The notes: generated by a model not told the origin, from the sequence alone. 64,000 bases of DNA from Verrucomicrobiota bacterium (GCA_028293565.1 JAQGON010000045.1:1-64000); one strand, 5' to 3'. Counted from the stretch's first letter, positions 1 to 10,230 are shown. A program made the numbers and translations.

Positions 1-1191
1 GCGCGGCGCCCGCAGGCGCTGGGCGAAATTGCGGTCGGGAAACACGTCGCCCGCGTTCATGTCCTCCACCCGGTACGCCGTCATCGTCACGGGCTCCTCG
101 CGCAGCGCGACCACCCCGAGCTCCCAGCTGAACCTGAAATTCTGCTTTTCCTGGAAACGCACCTGCACGAAAGGCCCGAGCACCGGAAGGTACCGGCTGA
201 TCCCCGACTCGAGGTAAAACGTCCAGAACACCGGGGTCCCGCGGCGGGAGCGTCCCGCCCCCTCGACCACCGAGTCGGTCCGCTCCGGGTTCAGCGTCCG
301 CCGCAGCGCCGGCGAAAGCCGGAACGAGCCGTCGCGATATTCGTCGAGCACGAGCATCCGCCAGTAAGGCGTCGCCGGAACCTGCCGCGGATCCGTCACA
401 TCGACGCTCAGCGCCAGGCTGCTGTCCTGCTGGATTTCCGTCACCTCGCCGAACTTGATCGTGTCGTTGAAGCCGGAGCGCGCCTTCTTCGAGACAAAGC
501 GCTCGAGGAAAAGGCTGTTCTCGAGCTGGAAGCGCGGGATCGCCAGGAACAGGACCGCCGACAGCGCCACGACGCCCGCGAACAGCAGACCGCCGAGCAC
601 CACCACCCGCCAGTCCGTCACCGCGCGCATGCGCCGGAACAGCGGGCGCCAGCGCAGGCGGACCCAGCCCGTGGCCGGGGGCGCGTTTTTCGCCGCGGTC
701 CGGCCTTCCGCCGACTCAAGGAGCGTGATGACCAGGAGAAAGGCGAGCGCGCACGCGGTGAACACGAGGATCTGCACCGCGAACACGAGGGAAACCGTGA
801 GCACGCCCGCCACCACGATCAGAAAAAGCCCCAGCACGATCACCTGGAGATCGTCGCGTTTTTTCCGATAGCTGATTCCGCGGTAGAGCAGCAGCAGGAT
901 GTCGAGCCGCACGATCGCCGGCAGCATCTCGCCCGTCACCCAGAGGTCGCCGAGGAAAAACGCCACGACGGCGGGAAAGACCAGCCGGTGCACGAATCCG
1001 GGGATTTTCCCCGGCCACTCGGGACGCACCAGCGCGGCGAGCACGGCGAGCGTGGTGATGCCCATCAGCGTCCACGCGTCGAACTCGAGGTAAAACACCG
1101 TCCACACCGACAGCAGGACCAGCACTCCGCCGAGGAGCCACTTGAGCTGCTGCAGCTCGTCGAGGTTAAGCTGAGGCCGTCTGTTCTCCAT
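1..1191 (-). CDS. TgpA/DUF3488-type transglutaminase family membrane protein, N-terminal part (runs off window start)
   Basis: Reverse-strand reading from ATG at 1191: [40 protein letters not shown]..., multiple TM stretches, then EYRDGSFRLSP; no stop before the window edge; sits in MoxR-DUF58-TgpA order. Missing from the ORF track because it is open at the edge. Confidence 0.8.
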   Translation of the reverse strand, partial: MENRRPQLNLDELQQLKWLLGGVLVLLSVWTVFYLEFDAWTLMGITTLAVLAALVRPEWPGKIPGFVHRLVFPAVVAFFLGDLWVTGEMLPAIVRLDILLLLYRGISYRKKRDDLQVIVLGLFLIVVAGVLTVSLVFAVQILVFTACALAFLLVITLLESAEGRTAAKNAPPATGWVRLRWRPLFRRMRAVTDWRVVVLGGLLFAGVVALSAVLFLAIPRFQLENSLFLERFVSKKARSGFNDTIKFGEVTEIQQDSSLALSVDVTDPRQVPATPYWRMLVLDEYRDGSFRLSPALRRTLNPERTDSVVEGAGRSRRGTPVFWTFYLESGISRYLPVLGPFVQVRFQEKQNFRFSWELGVVALREEPVTMTAYRVEDMNAGDVFPDRNFAQRLRAPR

Positions 1192-2428
1192 CGACAAAGG
1201 CGGCCACGCCGCGCGCGCCATCCGGCGCGAAGGTCAGCCGATTTCCCCCCCCCCGGAAAAATGCCGGCGATCCCCCCGGGGGCGGGCCGCCGGCGTTTGC
1301 TTCCGGCTGCGGCTGCACGACCGCGAGCCGGTCGAGGAAACTCTCGAGGTCGCGAACCCGGCGGACCGGCGCCGGCGGCTCGTCGTCGATCGCGACCTCG
1401 CCGAGCTGCCCGGCCCGGAACAGGTCCTCGGCCAGCGTCGCGCAGAAACTCACCAGCAGCTCGAACTGCTCGGGGCGGGACCAGACGCCGGCATTGGTCC
1501 GCAGCCAGAGCGAGAACTTCTCCGTGCTCTCCGCCGCGAACTGCCGCACGAGGAGCTGCTGCGAGCGCGCGCTCGCCTTCCAGTGGATCAGCCGGTGCGA
1601 ATCGCCCGACGCGTAGCGGCGGAGTGCGAGGAGATCGCCGCCGCTGCCCGCGCGCGCCAGCCGGTCCTCGCCGGCGTCGCGGCGCTCGGCGGCGATGGCG
1701 TCCCGCCGGTACTCCACCGCCGCGGGCCACACCACCCGCTCCTCGCGCGAGCCGAGGCTGAGGGTTTTTTTCAGGAATCCGAAGGGGAACAGCGACCCGA
1801 GTCCCGCCAGCTCCACCGCCAGCCGCCCGCGCCGCCGCGGCTGAAACCGCCACTCCAGGCGCGCCGCGCCCCGGGGATCGAGCCGCTCGCGCAACGCCAC
1901 CTGCCCGCGCGCCTCCGCGGCGTCCATCTGCGCCAGGGCCGCGCGCACGTCGACGTCGCGGCCGGTGATCGTCGACTCCGCCACGGCGGCCGGACCCTGC
2001 GACACGGCCCGCGCGGCGAAATCAAACCACAGCCCGTACGTCGGCACGAACGTCTTCCGGTTGCGCAGCGCCAACCCGACCACCGCCTCGTGCCCCACGC
2101 GCAGCGGGGGCGCCAGCTCCATCTGCCAGGTGATCCCGCGAAAATTCAGCCACGACAGCACGCCGCTGAGAATCAGGCACGCGAGCATCAGCGACAACGT
2201 GATGAAGAGAATGTTGTTCGCCGAATTATACGCCGCCGACCCGATCCCGAGCGAGAGCACGATCAGCAGCGTCCCCGAGAGCGTCGGCCGGATGCGCTGT
2301 CCGCGCTGCGGAAACACCAGCGCCCAGAGCAGTGCGTTCCAGGTGAAGCGGCGGCCCGGCGGGTTGGCGGCGCGAGTGATCATGCGGGTCGTCCCGCAGG
2401 GCCGATGGGTCCCGTGCTCATCCGTCAA
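1166..2428 (-). CDS. DUF58 domain-containing protein
   Basis: ORF with two N-terminal TM segments and [26 protein letters not shown]58 signature; directly downstream of MoxR. TTG start at 2428 or ATG at 2383. Confidence 0.9.
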   Translation of the reverse strand: MTDEHGTHRPCGTTRMITRAANPPGRRFTWNALLWALVFPQRGQRIRPTLSGTLLIVLSLGIGSAAYNSANNILFITLSLMLACLILSGVLSWLNFRGITWQMELAPPLRVGHEAVVGLALRNRKTFVPTYGLWFDFAARAVSQGPAAVAESTITGRDVDVRAALAQMDAAEARGQVALRERLDPRGAARLEWRFQPRRRGRLAVELAGLGSLFPFGFLKKTLSLGSREERVVWPAAVEYRRDAIAAERRDAGEDRLARAGSGGDLLALRRYASGDSHRLIHWKASARSQQLLVRQFAAESTEKFSLWLRTNAGVWSRPEQFELLVSFCATLAEDLFRAGQLGEVAIDDEPPAPVRRVRDLESFLDRLAVVQPQPEANAGGPPPGGSPAFFRGGGNRLTFAPDGARGVAAFVDGEQTASA

Positions 2429-3396
2429 ACGGGCGCCGCCACCGCCGCCAGAATGCTCCGCAGCGCCGCGCCCACCGCCCGCCGCTCCTCGAGCGAATCG
2501 CTCGTCTGCCGCGCCAGCGCCAGCCGGTGCGCGAGGATCGGCACCACGAGTTCCATCACGTCCTCGGGCAGGACAAAGTCGCGCCCCAGCACGAGCGCCC
2601 GCGCCTGTGCCGCCGCGCGGAGCGCCAGCCCGCCGCGCACGCTGACCCCGGCCTTGAACTCCGCCTCCGTGCGCGTCGCCGTCACGATCCGCAGGATGTA
2701 GTCGAGCACGCTGTCCTCCACGAAAACCTGCGCCGCGAGCGACTGGATCCGCAGCACCTCCTCGCGCGTCACCACCGGATTGAGCGCAATGGCGTCATAG
2801 CTCGCGCGCGCGATGCGAAGGATCTCGAGTTCGTCGGCCGGCGCGGGATAGCCCATCCGCAGCCTCATCAGGAAACGGTCCATCTGGCTCTCCGGCAGTG
2901 CAAACGTGCCCTCGTAATCCACCGGGTTCTGCGTCGCGAAGACCATGAAGGGCGCGCCGACCGCGTGCGCCACGCCGTCGACCGTCACCCGTGCGCGGTC
3001 CATCACCTCGAGGAGCGCCGACTGGGTCTTCGGCGTCGTGCGGTTGATTTCGTCCGCGAGAACCACGTTCGCAAACACCGGGCCGGGCTTGAAGACGAAC
3101 TCCTTCGCCGTCTCGTCGTAGATCGCGACGCCCGTGACGTCCCCCGGCAGCAGGTCGCTCGTGAACTGGATCCGCGAGAACGCGCAATCCATCGACCGCG
3201 CGAGCGCGTACGCCAGCGTCGTCTTGCCCACGCCGGGCAGGTCCTCGATCAGCAGGTGCCCGCCCGCGACGAGGCAGACCAGCACCTGGTCGATGACGTC
3301 GTCCTTGCCCTTGATCGACGTCCGCATGTTGTCGCGCAGCCGGTCCAGCGCCCGCTTCGCCTCCGCCACCTGAACCGTCTGCAGAAATTCGCTCAT
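2425..3396 (-). CDS. MoxR-family AAA+ ATPase
   Basis: [14 protein letters not shown] Walker [25 protein letters not shown] Walker B/sensor, [22 protein letters not shown]. Confidence 0.95.
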   Translation of the reverse strand: MSEFLQTVQVAEAKRALDRLRDNMRTSIKGKDDVIDQVLVCLVAGGHLLIEDLPGVGKTTLAYALARSMDCAFSRIQFTSDLLPGDVTGVAIYDETAKEFVFKPGPVFANVVLADEINRTTPKTQSALLEVMDRARVTVDGVAHAVGAPFMVFATQNPVDYEGTFALPESQMDRFLMRLRMGYPAPADELEILRIARASYDAIALNPVVTREEVLRIQSLAAQVFVEDSVLDYILRIVTATRTEAEFKAGVSVRGGLALRAAAQARALVLGRDFVLPEDVMELVVPILAHRLALARQTSDSLEERRAVGAALRSILAAVAAPV

Positions 3397-3415
3397 GGGA
3401 CCGGAAAATAACTTC
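3364..3415. repeat. Direct duplication copy 1: moxR 5' end and upstream
   Basis: CGCCACCTGAACCGTCTGCAGAAATTCGCTCATGGGACCGGAAAATAACTTC; recurs at 3581-3631 with 4 substitutions and 1 indel. Confidence 0.9.
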
Positions 3416-3465
3416 GCGCCCGCCGAACGTCAATTCGCCCGCGCAAACCTTTCCGCCCCTCCTCC

Positions 3466-3556
3466 GGAAATTTAACCACGAAGGTCGCGAAGGTTCGGAC
3501 CAATTCTTCTGGGGATCGACCTTCGCGTGCTTCGCGACCTTCGTGGTTAAATTTCC
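3466..3556. repeat. Long inverted repeat (hairpin element family A, copy 1)
   Basis: GGAAATTTAACCACGAAGGTCGCGAAGG ... CTTCGCGACCTTCGTGGTTAAATTTCC, about 27 bp complementary arms. Confidence 0.9.
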
Positions 3557-3580
3557 GATTCCGACCGCGCGAAATCGATC

Positions 3581-3631
3581 CGTCACCTGAACCATCTGCA
3601 GAAATCCGCTCACGGGACCGGAAATAACTTC
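3581..3631. repeat. Direct duplication copy 2 of moxR 5' end, start codon ATG mutated
   Basis: CGTCACCTGAACCATCTGCAGAAATCCGCTCACGGGACCGGAAATAACTTC; peptide SGFLQMVQVTD vs Mox[12 protein letters not shown]. Confidence 0.88.
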
Positions 3632-3639
3632 CTCCGAAG

Positions 3640-3725
3640 TTTTAACCGCCAAGGACGCGAAGGCCGCAAAGACCGATCCCAGAAAGATTGGCCTTCGCGA
3701 CCTTTGCGCCCTTCGCGGTTAAAAT
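3640..3725. repeat. Inverted repeat (hairpin element family A, copy 2)
   Basis: TTTTAACCGCCAAGGACGCGAAGG ... CCTTTGCGCCCTTCGCGGTTAAAA, imperfect arms. Confidence 0.8.
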
Positions 3726-3751
3726 TCCGATTCGCCCGCGGACCCTTGATC

Positions 3752-4453
3752 CTAGCCGAGGATCTCGAGCAGGCGCACGAACAGGCGGTTCACCTTCGCC
3801 TGGTTGTCCTTCACCAAGTCCTTGAACTTCGCGAAATCGATCTCGGTGCCCTCGAGCCCGTTCGCGTAGTTGTCGATCAGCGCGAGGCTGTTGTACCGCA
3901 GGCCCGCCTCCGTGCAGAGGTCGGCCTCGTGCGCGGCGGTCATCCCGATCACGTCCCCCCAATGCTGCACGACGCGGATCTCGGCCTTGGTTTCAAACCG
4001 CGGACCGCGCATCTGCACGTAGACCTTGCCCGGATGAATCGTGAATTCCGGCGCCAGGCGGCCGACCAGCAGCGGAATGAGATTGTTGGCGATCCCGGGA
4101 GCCCCGCCCTTCAGCTCGTCGTCGAAAAACGTCACCGGCCCCTGCTGGAAACAGACGTAATCGCTGCACGAGACCAGCGTTCCCGGCGGCAGCTCCTTCT
4201 TCAGCGACCCGACCGAGTTCAGCGACACCACGTCCTGAAACCCCAGCTCCGCCAGCGCCCGGATGTTGGCGCGGTAATTGATCGAGTGCGGCGGCAGCGG
4301 AAACTGGTAGCCGTGGCGGTTGATCAGCGCAAAATCGCCCTTCGTCTTGTACGTCACCGCGCCGTGCGCGGTCGCGACCGTCTTCACGTCCCACGCGGAA
4401 AACAGCGTGGAGTTGACGATGCTGGTGCCGCTGAGGAAGGCGACTTTCATCAA
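3752..4453 (-). CDS. MTAP/purine nucleoside phosphorylase family protein
   Basis: MKVAFLSGTSIVNS..., VYVQMRGPRFETKAEIRVVQHWGDVIGMTAAHEADLCTEAGL typical of MTAP-family phosphorylases. Confidence 0.85.
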   Translation of the reverse strand: MMKVAFLSGTSIVNSTLFSAWDVKTVATAHGAVTYKTKGDFALINRHGYQFPLPPHSINYRANIRALAELGFQDVVSLNSVGSLKKELPPGTLVSCSDYVCFQQGPVTFFDDELKGGAPGIANNLIPLLVGRLAPEFTIHPGKVYVQMRGPRFETKAEIRVVQHWGDVIGMTAAHEADLCTEAGLRYNSLALIDNYANGLEGTEIDFAKFKDLVKDNQAKVNRLFVRLLEILG

Positions 4454-4467
4454 TTGCGGATTGGAGG

Positions 4468-4548
4468 ATTTCGGATTGCGGAAAGGTCGGACCCCGGCGG
4501 CTGGGCCGAAGGAGAACCATCATTGCCCCCCTTTCCGCAATCCGAAAT
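4468..4548. repeat. 19-bp perfect inverted repeat between divergent genes
   Basis: ATTTCGGATTGCGGAAAGG at 4468-4486, exact reverse complement at 4530-4548. Confidence 0.85.
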
Positions 4549-4647
4549 GCAGGGTCTTGCCTCTTTCCGGCTTTTCCCCCGAATCCCCCCAGCCGAGCGC
4601 TCTCTTCAATCCGCATTCCGCCTTCCGCAATCAACCTCGATTGATCC

Positions 4648-5613
4648 ATGCCTCTGATCGACAAACCCCTCTCCGAACTGAAAACGTACCAGGGACTCAA
4701 TCCCCGGCCGGCCGATTTCGACGCCTACTGGTCCGCGGCCCTGAAGGAGCTCGACGCGACGGACCCGAAGCCGGAGCTGGTGCCGACGAAGGAGATCTCG
4801 CCCCGCCACAGCGAGGCGTTCGACCTGTGGTTCACCGGCGTCGGCGGCGCACGCGTTTACGCGAAATACGTCCGCCCGAAAAAATCCTCCGGCCGGAATC
4901 CCGCGGTGCTCCAGTTTCACGGCTACACGGGAAACAGCGGCGACTTCGCCGGACGCCTCGCGTGGGCCGGCGAAGGGTTCAGCGTGGCCGCGCTGGATTG
5001 CCGCGGGCAGGGCGGACGCTCGGAGGACAACGGCAGCGTGAACGGCACCACCTATCGCGGGCACATTGTCCGCGGACTCGACGACCCCGATCCGCGCAAG
5101 CTGCACTTCCGCCAGATCTTCCTCGACACCGCCCAGCTCGCGCGCGTCGTGATGAGCCTGCCCGAAGTGGACGCCGCGCGCGTCGGCGCGATGGGCGGAT
5201 CGCAGGGCGGCGCGTTGACGCTCGCCTGTGCGGCGCTCGAGCCGCGCATCAAGCGCGCCGCGCCGGTGTTTCCCTTTCTCTGCGACTACCGCCGGGTATG
5301 GGAAATGGACCTGGCGAAGGACGCCTACGAGGAGCTGCGCACCTGGTTTCGCCAGTTCGACCCGCTGCACGCCCGCGAACAGGAGGTCTTCAGCAAGCTC
5401 GGCTACATCGACTGCCAGCATCTCGCGCCGCGGATCAAGGCGGAGATCCTCATGTATGTCGGCCTCATGGACCCGATCTGCCCGCCGAGCTCGCAGTACG
5501 CCGCGTACAACAAGATCACGTCCCGGAAGAACATCGTGATCTATCCCGACTACGGCCACGAGGGCCTCCCCGGCGAACCCGACCGCACGTTCAATTTCAT
5601 GCTCGGCCTCTAG
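4648..5613 (+). CDS. Acetylxylan esterase / cephalosporin-C deacetylase family (AXE1)
   Basis: LQFHGYTGNSGDF, LDCRGQGGRSED, MGGSQGGALTLACAAL; C-terminal DYGHEG. Confidence 0.9.
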   Translation: MPLIDKPLSELKTYQGLNPRPADFDAYWSAALKELDATDPKPELVPTKEISPRHSEAFDLWFTGVGGARVYAKYVRPKKSSGRNPAVLQFHGYTGNSGDFAGRLAWAGEGFSVAALDCRGQGGRSEDNGSVNGTTYRGHIVRGLDDPDPRKLHFRQIFLDTAQLARVVMSLPEVDAARVGAMGGSQGGALTLACAALEPRIKRAAPVFPFLCDYRRVWEMDLAKDAYEELRTWFRQFDPLHAREQEVFSKLGYIDCQHLAPRIKAEILMYVGLMDPICPPSSQYAAYNKITSRKNIVIYPDYGHEGLPGEPDRTFNFMLGL

Positions 5614-5739
5614 GCGGCACGAAAAGCCACGCTGTTGACCGCGAACCTCAAGGAATTCCGCCGCGTTCAGGGACTGAAGTGCCACGCCTGGAAACCGGCG
5701 TTGCGCGGTTCCGTTTCGTAACCCGGGCTGACCACGCCG

Positions 5740-6876
5740 ATGCCCAAATTGAACGTCGCGCTCGTCGGACTCGGCTTCGGCAGCGTCTTCGCGCCGATCT
5801 ATCGCCGGCACCCCGACGTCGGGAGGCTGGTGCTCTGCGACGCCAAGCGGCCGCGCGTCACCGACCTGACGCAGCGCATCGGTTTCGACCAGACGCTCGA
5901 CTCGCTCGACGAGGTCCTCGCCGACGCCTCCATCGACGCGGTCCACCTCAACACCGGCATTCCCGATCATGCCCGGCACGCCATTTCCGTCCTCGACGCC
6001 GGCAAGCACTGCGCCTGCACCGTGCCGATGGCGACGTCCCTCGACGACATCCGCGCCGTCGTCGCCGCACGGCGCCGCAGCGGGAAAAATTACATGATGA
6101 TGGAAACGCAGCTCTACTCGCGCGATTTCCTCCACGCGCTCGAGCTGCGGGACGAGGGCTTTTTCGGCCGGCTCCAGTTTCTGAGCGGGGCGCATTTCCA
6201 GGACATGGAAAACTGGGCGCCCTACTGGGCCGGCCTGCCGCCGATGTGGTACGCCACCCACGCCGTCGCCCCATGCCTCGCCTTCGCCGGCACCCGCGCG
6301 CGCAACGTCCGGTGCCTCGGCAGCGGCTGGATGCGGCCCGAACTTCGCGCGCGGCACGGCAACCCCTTTCCGATGGAGACCGCGATCTTCGACCTCGTGC
6401 GCGAGGACCCGCTGGCGATGGAGGTCACGCGGGCGCTGTTCCACTCGGCCCGCGGATACTCCGAGTCGTTCAGCTTCTACGGCGAGGATGCGACCTTCGA
6501 GGCGCCGCAGGTGCACGGCGAGCCGCCGGTGGTCTTTCGCCTGAGCCAACTCGGCGCGCAGGCCGGTTCGCGCGTCAGCACCGAGGAACGCATCTACCTG
6601 CGGGATTATGCGCACCGGCTGCCGCCGGAAATCGCCGGGTTCACCGGCGCGGCGGGGCCCGACGCCCGCGGCGAGCATCCGTCCGTCAAACACGGCGGCG
6701 GACACGGAGGTTCGCATCCCCATCTGGTCCACGAGTTCCTCCGCAGCATCGTCGAGGGCCGGCCGCCGGCGATCGACGAGATCAAGGCCGCCGACTGGAG
6801 CGCTCCCGGCATCTGCGCCCACGCCTCGGCGATGCAGGGCGGAACGGTGGTCGAGATTCCCGCGTTCCTCCCGTAA
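5740..6876 (+). CDS. Gfo/Idh/MocA family oxidoreductase
   Basis: LNVALVGLGFGSVFAPIY nucleotide-binding motif; GKHCACTVPMATSLDD. Confidence 0.88.
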   Translation: MPKLNVALVGLGFGSVFAPIYRRHPDVGRLVLCDAKRPRVTDLTQRIGFDQTLDSLDEVLADASIDAVHLNTGIPDHARHAISVLDAGKHCACTVPMATSLDDIRAVVAARRRSGKNYMMMETQLYSRDFLHALELRDEGFFGRLQFLSGAHFQDMENWAPYWAGLPPMWYATHAVAPCLAFAGTRARNVRCLGSGWMRPELRARHGNPFPMETAIFDLVREDPLAMEVTRALFHSARGYSESFSFYGEDATFEAPQVHGEPPVVFRLSQLGAQAGSRVSTEERIYLRDYAHRLPPEIAGFTGAAGPDARGEHPSVKHGGGHGGSHPHLVHEFLRSIVEGRPPAIDEIKAADWSAPGICAHASAMQGGTVVEIPAFLP

Positions 6877-6923
6877 AATTGCTGGGTTGCGCTGACTTCA
6901 TCCGCCGCCAGATTGTCGTCCAC

Positions 6924-7373
6924 ATGGACCAGACCGAACGGGAGCTCCGCGACATGCTGGCCGACCGGCGGCTGGTCCACTGGCCCGACGAGGAGCAATG
7001 GAAGGCCATCTGGCTCGCCGCGAATGCCAAGGGCTACACCGGCACCGTCTCCGCCGCGGTCCACGGGATCGCCCCCGATCTCCTCAATCCCGACTGGATC
7101 GAAATGATGAACGTGCCGCCCTCGGAGGCGAAAATGATGTGGGCCGAGATCTGCATGCGGGCCTCCGTTTCGCCCTTCGTCGACGTCAACCTCCCCTTCA
7201 CGGACACCCAGAAAGCGGAAGCCGCTTTTCGCGGGGAACTGGACGACCTCATGGCGAAGGGCTGGATCGTCACCAGCAACGGCCCGGACGGCGTCGCCCT
7301 CAGCGCGCCGAAGAAACTGATGGGGTTTCTCTCCAAGCCCGAGACCCGTTTTCTCCCGCGCCCGTCGAATTGA
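6924..7373 (+). CDS. Conserved hypothetical protein
   Basis: C-terminal part of ORF 4320-7373; ATG at 6924 gives MDQTERELRDMLADRRLVHWPDEEQWKAIWLAANAKG... (149 aa). Confidence 0.65.
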   Translation: MDQTERELRDMLADRRLVHWPDEEQWKAIWLAANAKGYTGTVSAAVHGIAPDLLNPDWIEMMNVPPSEAKMMWAEICMRASVSPFVDVNLPFTDTQKAEAAFRGELDDLMAKGWIVTSNGPDGVALSAPKKLMGFLSKPETRFLPRPSN

Positions 7374-7423
7374 GCGCGGGCTTCGTGAACCCCGTGTCGA
7401 AAAAGGATCGGTTAAATTCCCCC

Positions 7424-9484
7424 ATGCACTCCTTTCTTCTGCCCGTCCTCCGCGCGCCCGCCCTTGTCGGACTGGTCCTCTCCACCGCGTTCGCGGCCGA
7501 TCCCGCCCCCTCGCCCCGGACGATCACGGCCGAGGACCTCTGGTCGGTGAAGCGTCCGTCCTCGCTGGATCTCTCGCCCGACGGCCGCCACCTCGTCTTC
7601 GCCGTGAAGGAGTACACGCTCGAAAAGAACAGCTCCGTTTCCCATCTCTGGATCCTCGATACCTCGACCGGCGAGAGCCACGCGCTCACCGCCGCCGCGA
7701 GCACCGACAGCAGCCCGGCGTGGAGTCCCGACAGCACCCGCATCGCCTTCACGTCCAAGCGCACCGGCGACGAGAACCCCGCCCTCTACGTCATCCGCGC
7801 CGACGGAGGCGAGGCCGAGAAAATCGTCGAGCTGCCGCTCCCGGTGTCCGGCCCGCGCTGGCTGCCGGACGGCCAGCACGTCATCGTGGCGACGGAGGTC
7901 CTCCAGAAATTCGCGGCCGACCCCGACGCGATGAAGAAGGAGCTCAAGAAGGAGCAGGAGAAAAAAGTGACGGCCAAGGTCACCGAGAACGCGTTTTTCC
8001 GGTTTTTCGACACCTGGGTCAGCGAGGGACACGCCAGCCATCTCGTCCTCGTCGACCTGGCGTCGCACCAGACAACGGACCTCACGCCGCGGTGGGATCG
8101 CCGGTTTCGTTTCGACGACGACAGCCAGTTCGACGTCTCGCCCGACGGGAAATGGGTGGCGCTCTCGGCGGGCACGCTCGCGCCGCCCTATCACGACGCC
8201 GAGAACACGGACGTCTACCTGCTCTCGGTCGCCGATCCCGCCGCGCCGTGGAAGAATCTGACGGCGGATAATCCCGGCTCGGATGACGAGCCGCGGTTCG
8301 CGCCCGACGGGAAATCGGTGATCTTCGGCCGCACGGTCAGACCGCGCGGCCTGGCCGAATACAACCGGCTCATGCGCGTCGACCTCGCCAGCGGAGTCGC
8401 GACGCGGCTGCTGGCCGACGCCGACCTCAGCCCGCAGGACTGGCATTTTTCCCCCGACGGGAAAGCGCTGTTCTTCTGCGCGGAGGACCGGGGGCGCACG
8501 CGGATTTTTCGCACGGCGCCGGATGGATCGGGGCTCCGCGCGCTGGTGTCCAACGGCACGAACAGCTCGCTCGCCGTCGGGACCCAGGCCCTTTATTTTC
8601 TCGAGGCTTCGTTCCGCCGGCCCGACGAGGTCCATTCCCATGACCTCGCCACGGGCGCGACGGCCGTTCGCTCGCACCTGAACGACGCGCTCTTCGCCGG
8701 ACTCAAGCTCGGCCGGGTCGAGGAATACACGTTCCCCGGCGCGGCGGGCGACACGGTGCAAGGCTGGCTGATCTATCCGCCGGACTTCGATCCCGCGAAA
8801 AAATATCCGCTCCTCCAGCTCATGCACGGCGGCCCGGCCACGATGGTCGGGGACATGTGGCAGCCGAGATGGAACGCGCAGGCGCTCGTCGCTCCCGGCT
8901 ATGTCGCGACCTGGGTCAACCGCCATGGCTCGACCGGCTTCGGCGAAAAATTCCTCGCCTCGATCGACGGCGCATGGGGCGACAAGCCCTATCAGGACAT
9001 CATGAAGGCGACGGACTTCCTGCTCGCCAACCGGCCCTTCCTCGACCCGAACCGCACCGCGGCCCTCGGCGCCAGCTACGGCGGCTACATGGCCGCGTGG
9101 ATCTGCGGACACACCAATCGCTTCAAGGCGATCGTCTGCCACGCGGGCGCCTCCGATTTCGACACCCAGTATGCCTCGGACGTTTCGCTGCAGTGGCAGG
9201 ACGGGGCGATGGACGGTTCGCCGTGGCGGCGGACCGCTGCGTACGACGCGCAAAACGCGATGAACTTCGCCGGGAATTTCAGGACCCCCACCCTCGTGAT
9301 CCACGGCGAGCTCGATTACCGCGTGCCCGTCGCCCAAGGCATCGAGTTCTACTCCGCCCTCCAGGCGCAGACGGTCCCGTCGCGCCTGGTTTATTTTCCC
9401 GATGAAAATCACTGGGTCCTGCATCCGCAGAACTCGGTCTTCTGGTACGGCGAGGTCCACACCTGGCTGAAGCGATGGCTCTGA
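7424..9484 (+). CDS. S9 family peptidase (dipeptidyl aminopeptidase/acylaminoacyl-peptidase type), secreted
   Basis: Signal peptide MHSFLLPVLRAPALVGLVLSTAFA; WD40-like beta-propeller (PDGRHLVFAV, WSPDSTRIAF); GASYGGYMAAW; HGELDYRVP; ENHWV. Confidence 0.92.
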   Translation: MHSFLLPVLRAPALVGLVLSTAFAADPAPSPRTITAEDLWSVKRPSSLDLSPDGRHLVFAVKEYTLEKNSSVSHLWILDTSTGESHALTAAASTDSSPAWSPDSTRIAFTSKRTGDENPALYVIRADGGEAEKIVELPLPVSGPRWLPDGQHVIVATEVLQKFAADPDAMKKELKKEQEKKVTAKVTENAFFRFFDTWVSEGHASHLVLVDLASHQTTDLTPRWDRRFRFDDDSQFDVSPDGKWVALSAGTLAPPYHDAENTDVYLLSVADPAAPWKNLTADNPGSDDEPRFAPDGKSVIFGRTVRPRGLAEYNRLMRVDLASGVATRLLADADLSPQDWHFSPDGKALFFCAEDRGRTRIFRTAPDGSGLRALVSNGTNSSLAVGTQALYFLEASFRRPDEVHSHDLATGATAVRSHLNDALFAGLKLGRVEEYTFPGAAGDTVQGWLIYPPDFDPAKKYPLLQLMHGGPATMVGDMWQPRWNAQALVAPGYVATWVNRHGSTGFGEKFLASIDGAWGDKPYQDIMKATDFLLANRPFLDPNRTAALGASYGGYMAAWICGHTNRFKAIVCHAGASDFDTQYASDVSLQWQDGAMDGSPWRRTAAYDAQNAMNFAGNFRTPTLVIHGELDYRVPVAQGIEFYSALQAQTVPSRLVYFPDENHWVLHPQNSVFWYGEVHTWLKRWL

Positions 9485-9569
9485 CCCGCGACGAGCACAT
9501 GCGATTTGCCCGAGCCAGGCTTGACCGGACCCAAAATTGCGGGAACTCCTCCGCCCGTTGACTGACCTC

Positions 9570-10223
9570 ATGACCATGCCACGCCCCCTTCCTCGATTCC
9601 TGCCCGTGCTGGTTTTTGCGACGGTGCTGCTGGCTGCGGCGCGGGCCCAAACCGGCGCCGCCCCCGCGCAGGAACCCGCGAGCGTTTTCACCGACCCGGC
9701 CCGCGCCGCGAATTCAGCCGACGCCCCCCCCGCCGCCAAGCTCGGCAAGCCGCGCCGCGAACGGGTCATGTCGGACGACCTCGCCGCCACCCTTTCCGTC
9801 GGCATGCCGAAATACACTCCGCCCAAGCCCGTCGAAAAAAAACCGGCCGACGAACCCGCCGATGCGCGCGAGGCCGACAAGCCCAAGAACGGAATCATCC
9901 GTCTCCCCGACTACGTGGTCCGCGAAACGCGGCCGGCCGTCTTCAAGGAAAGGGATTTCGCGACCCCCAATGGCAAGGCCGACATCGGCATGCAGCGGAA
10001 CGCCGGGCTCAACTTCGGTCCCTTCGCGTCGCTCAATCGCCCCGTCGCGCTGGCGATGTATTACGAGCAGGAGCGCCTGGACAACATGACGGAACTCGCC
10101 GACGACGCGAAAACCGCCCGCCGCGCCGGCGACAAGGCCACCTCGGACTACATCATGAGACAGAGCCAGCAGACCTACCTGCGCGCCGACGGCACCGCGC
10201 CGACCTACGGCCTGCCCAAGTAG
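9570..10223 (+). CDS. Hypothetical secreted protein
   Basis: MTMPRPLPRFLPVLVFATVLLAAARA signal peptide; IIRLPDYVVRETRPAVF. Confidence 0.65.
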   Translation: MTMPRPLPRFLPVLVFATVLLAAARAQTGAAPAQEPASVFTDPARAANSADAPPAAKLGKPRRERVMSDDLAATLSVGMPKYTPPKPVEKKPADEPADAREADKPKNGIIRLPDYVVRETRPAVFKERDFATPNGKADIGMQRNAGLNFGPFASLNRPVALAMYYEQERLDNMTELADDAKTARRAGDKATSDYIMRQSQQTYLRADGTAPTYGLPK

Positions 10224-10230
10224 CAACGGG

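Noticed and set aside
2795-3652. 285-aa minus ORF overlapping moxR
   Set aside because: Out of frame with MoxR; its N-terminus is repeat-derived (LTTKVAKHAK) plus the duplicated moxR leader; useful as evidence for the duplication but not a gene.
4320-6900. Upstream portion of the 1017-aa + ORF 4320-7373
   Set aside because: Out of frame with the clear esterase and Gfo/Idh genes; only the last ~150 codons (from 6924) read as a real protein.
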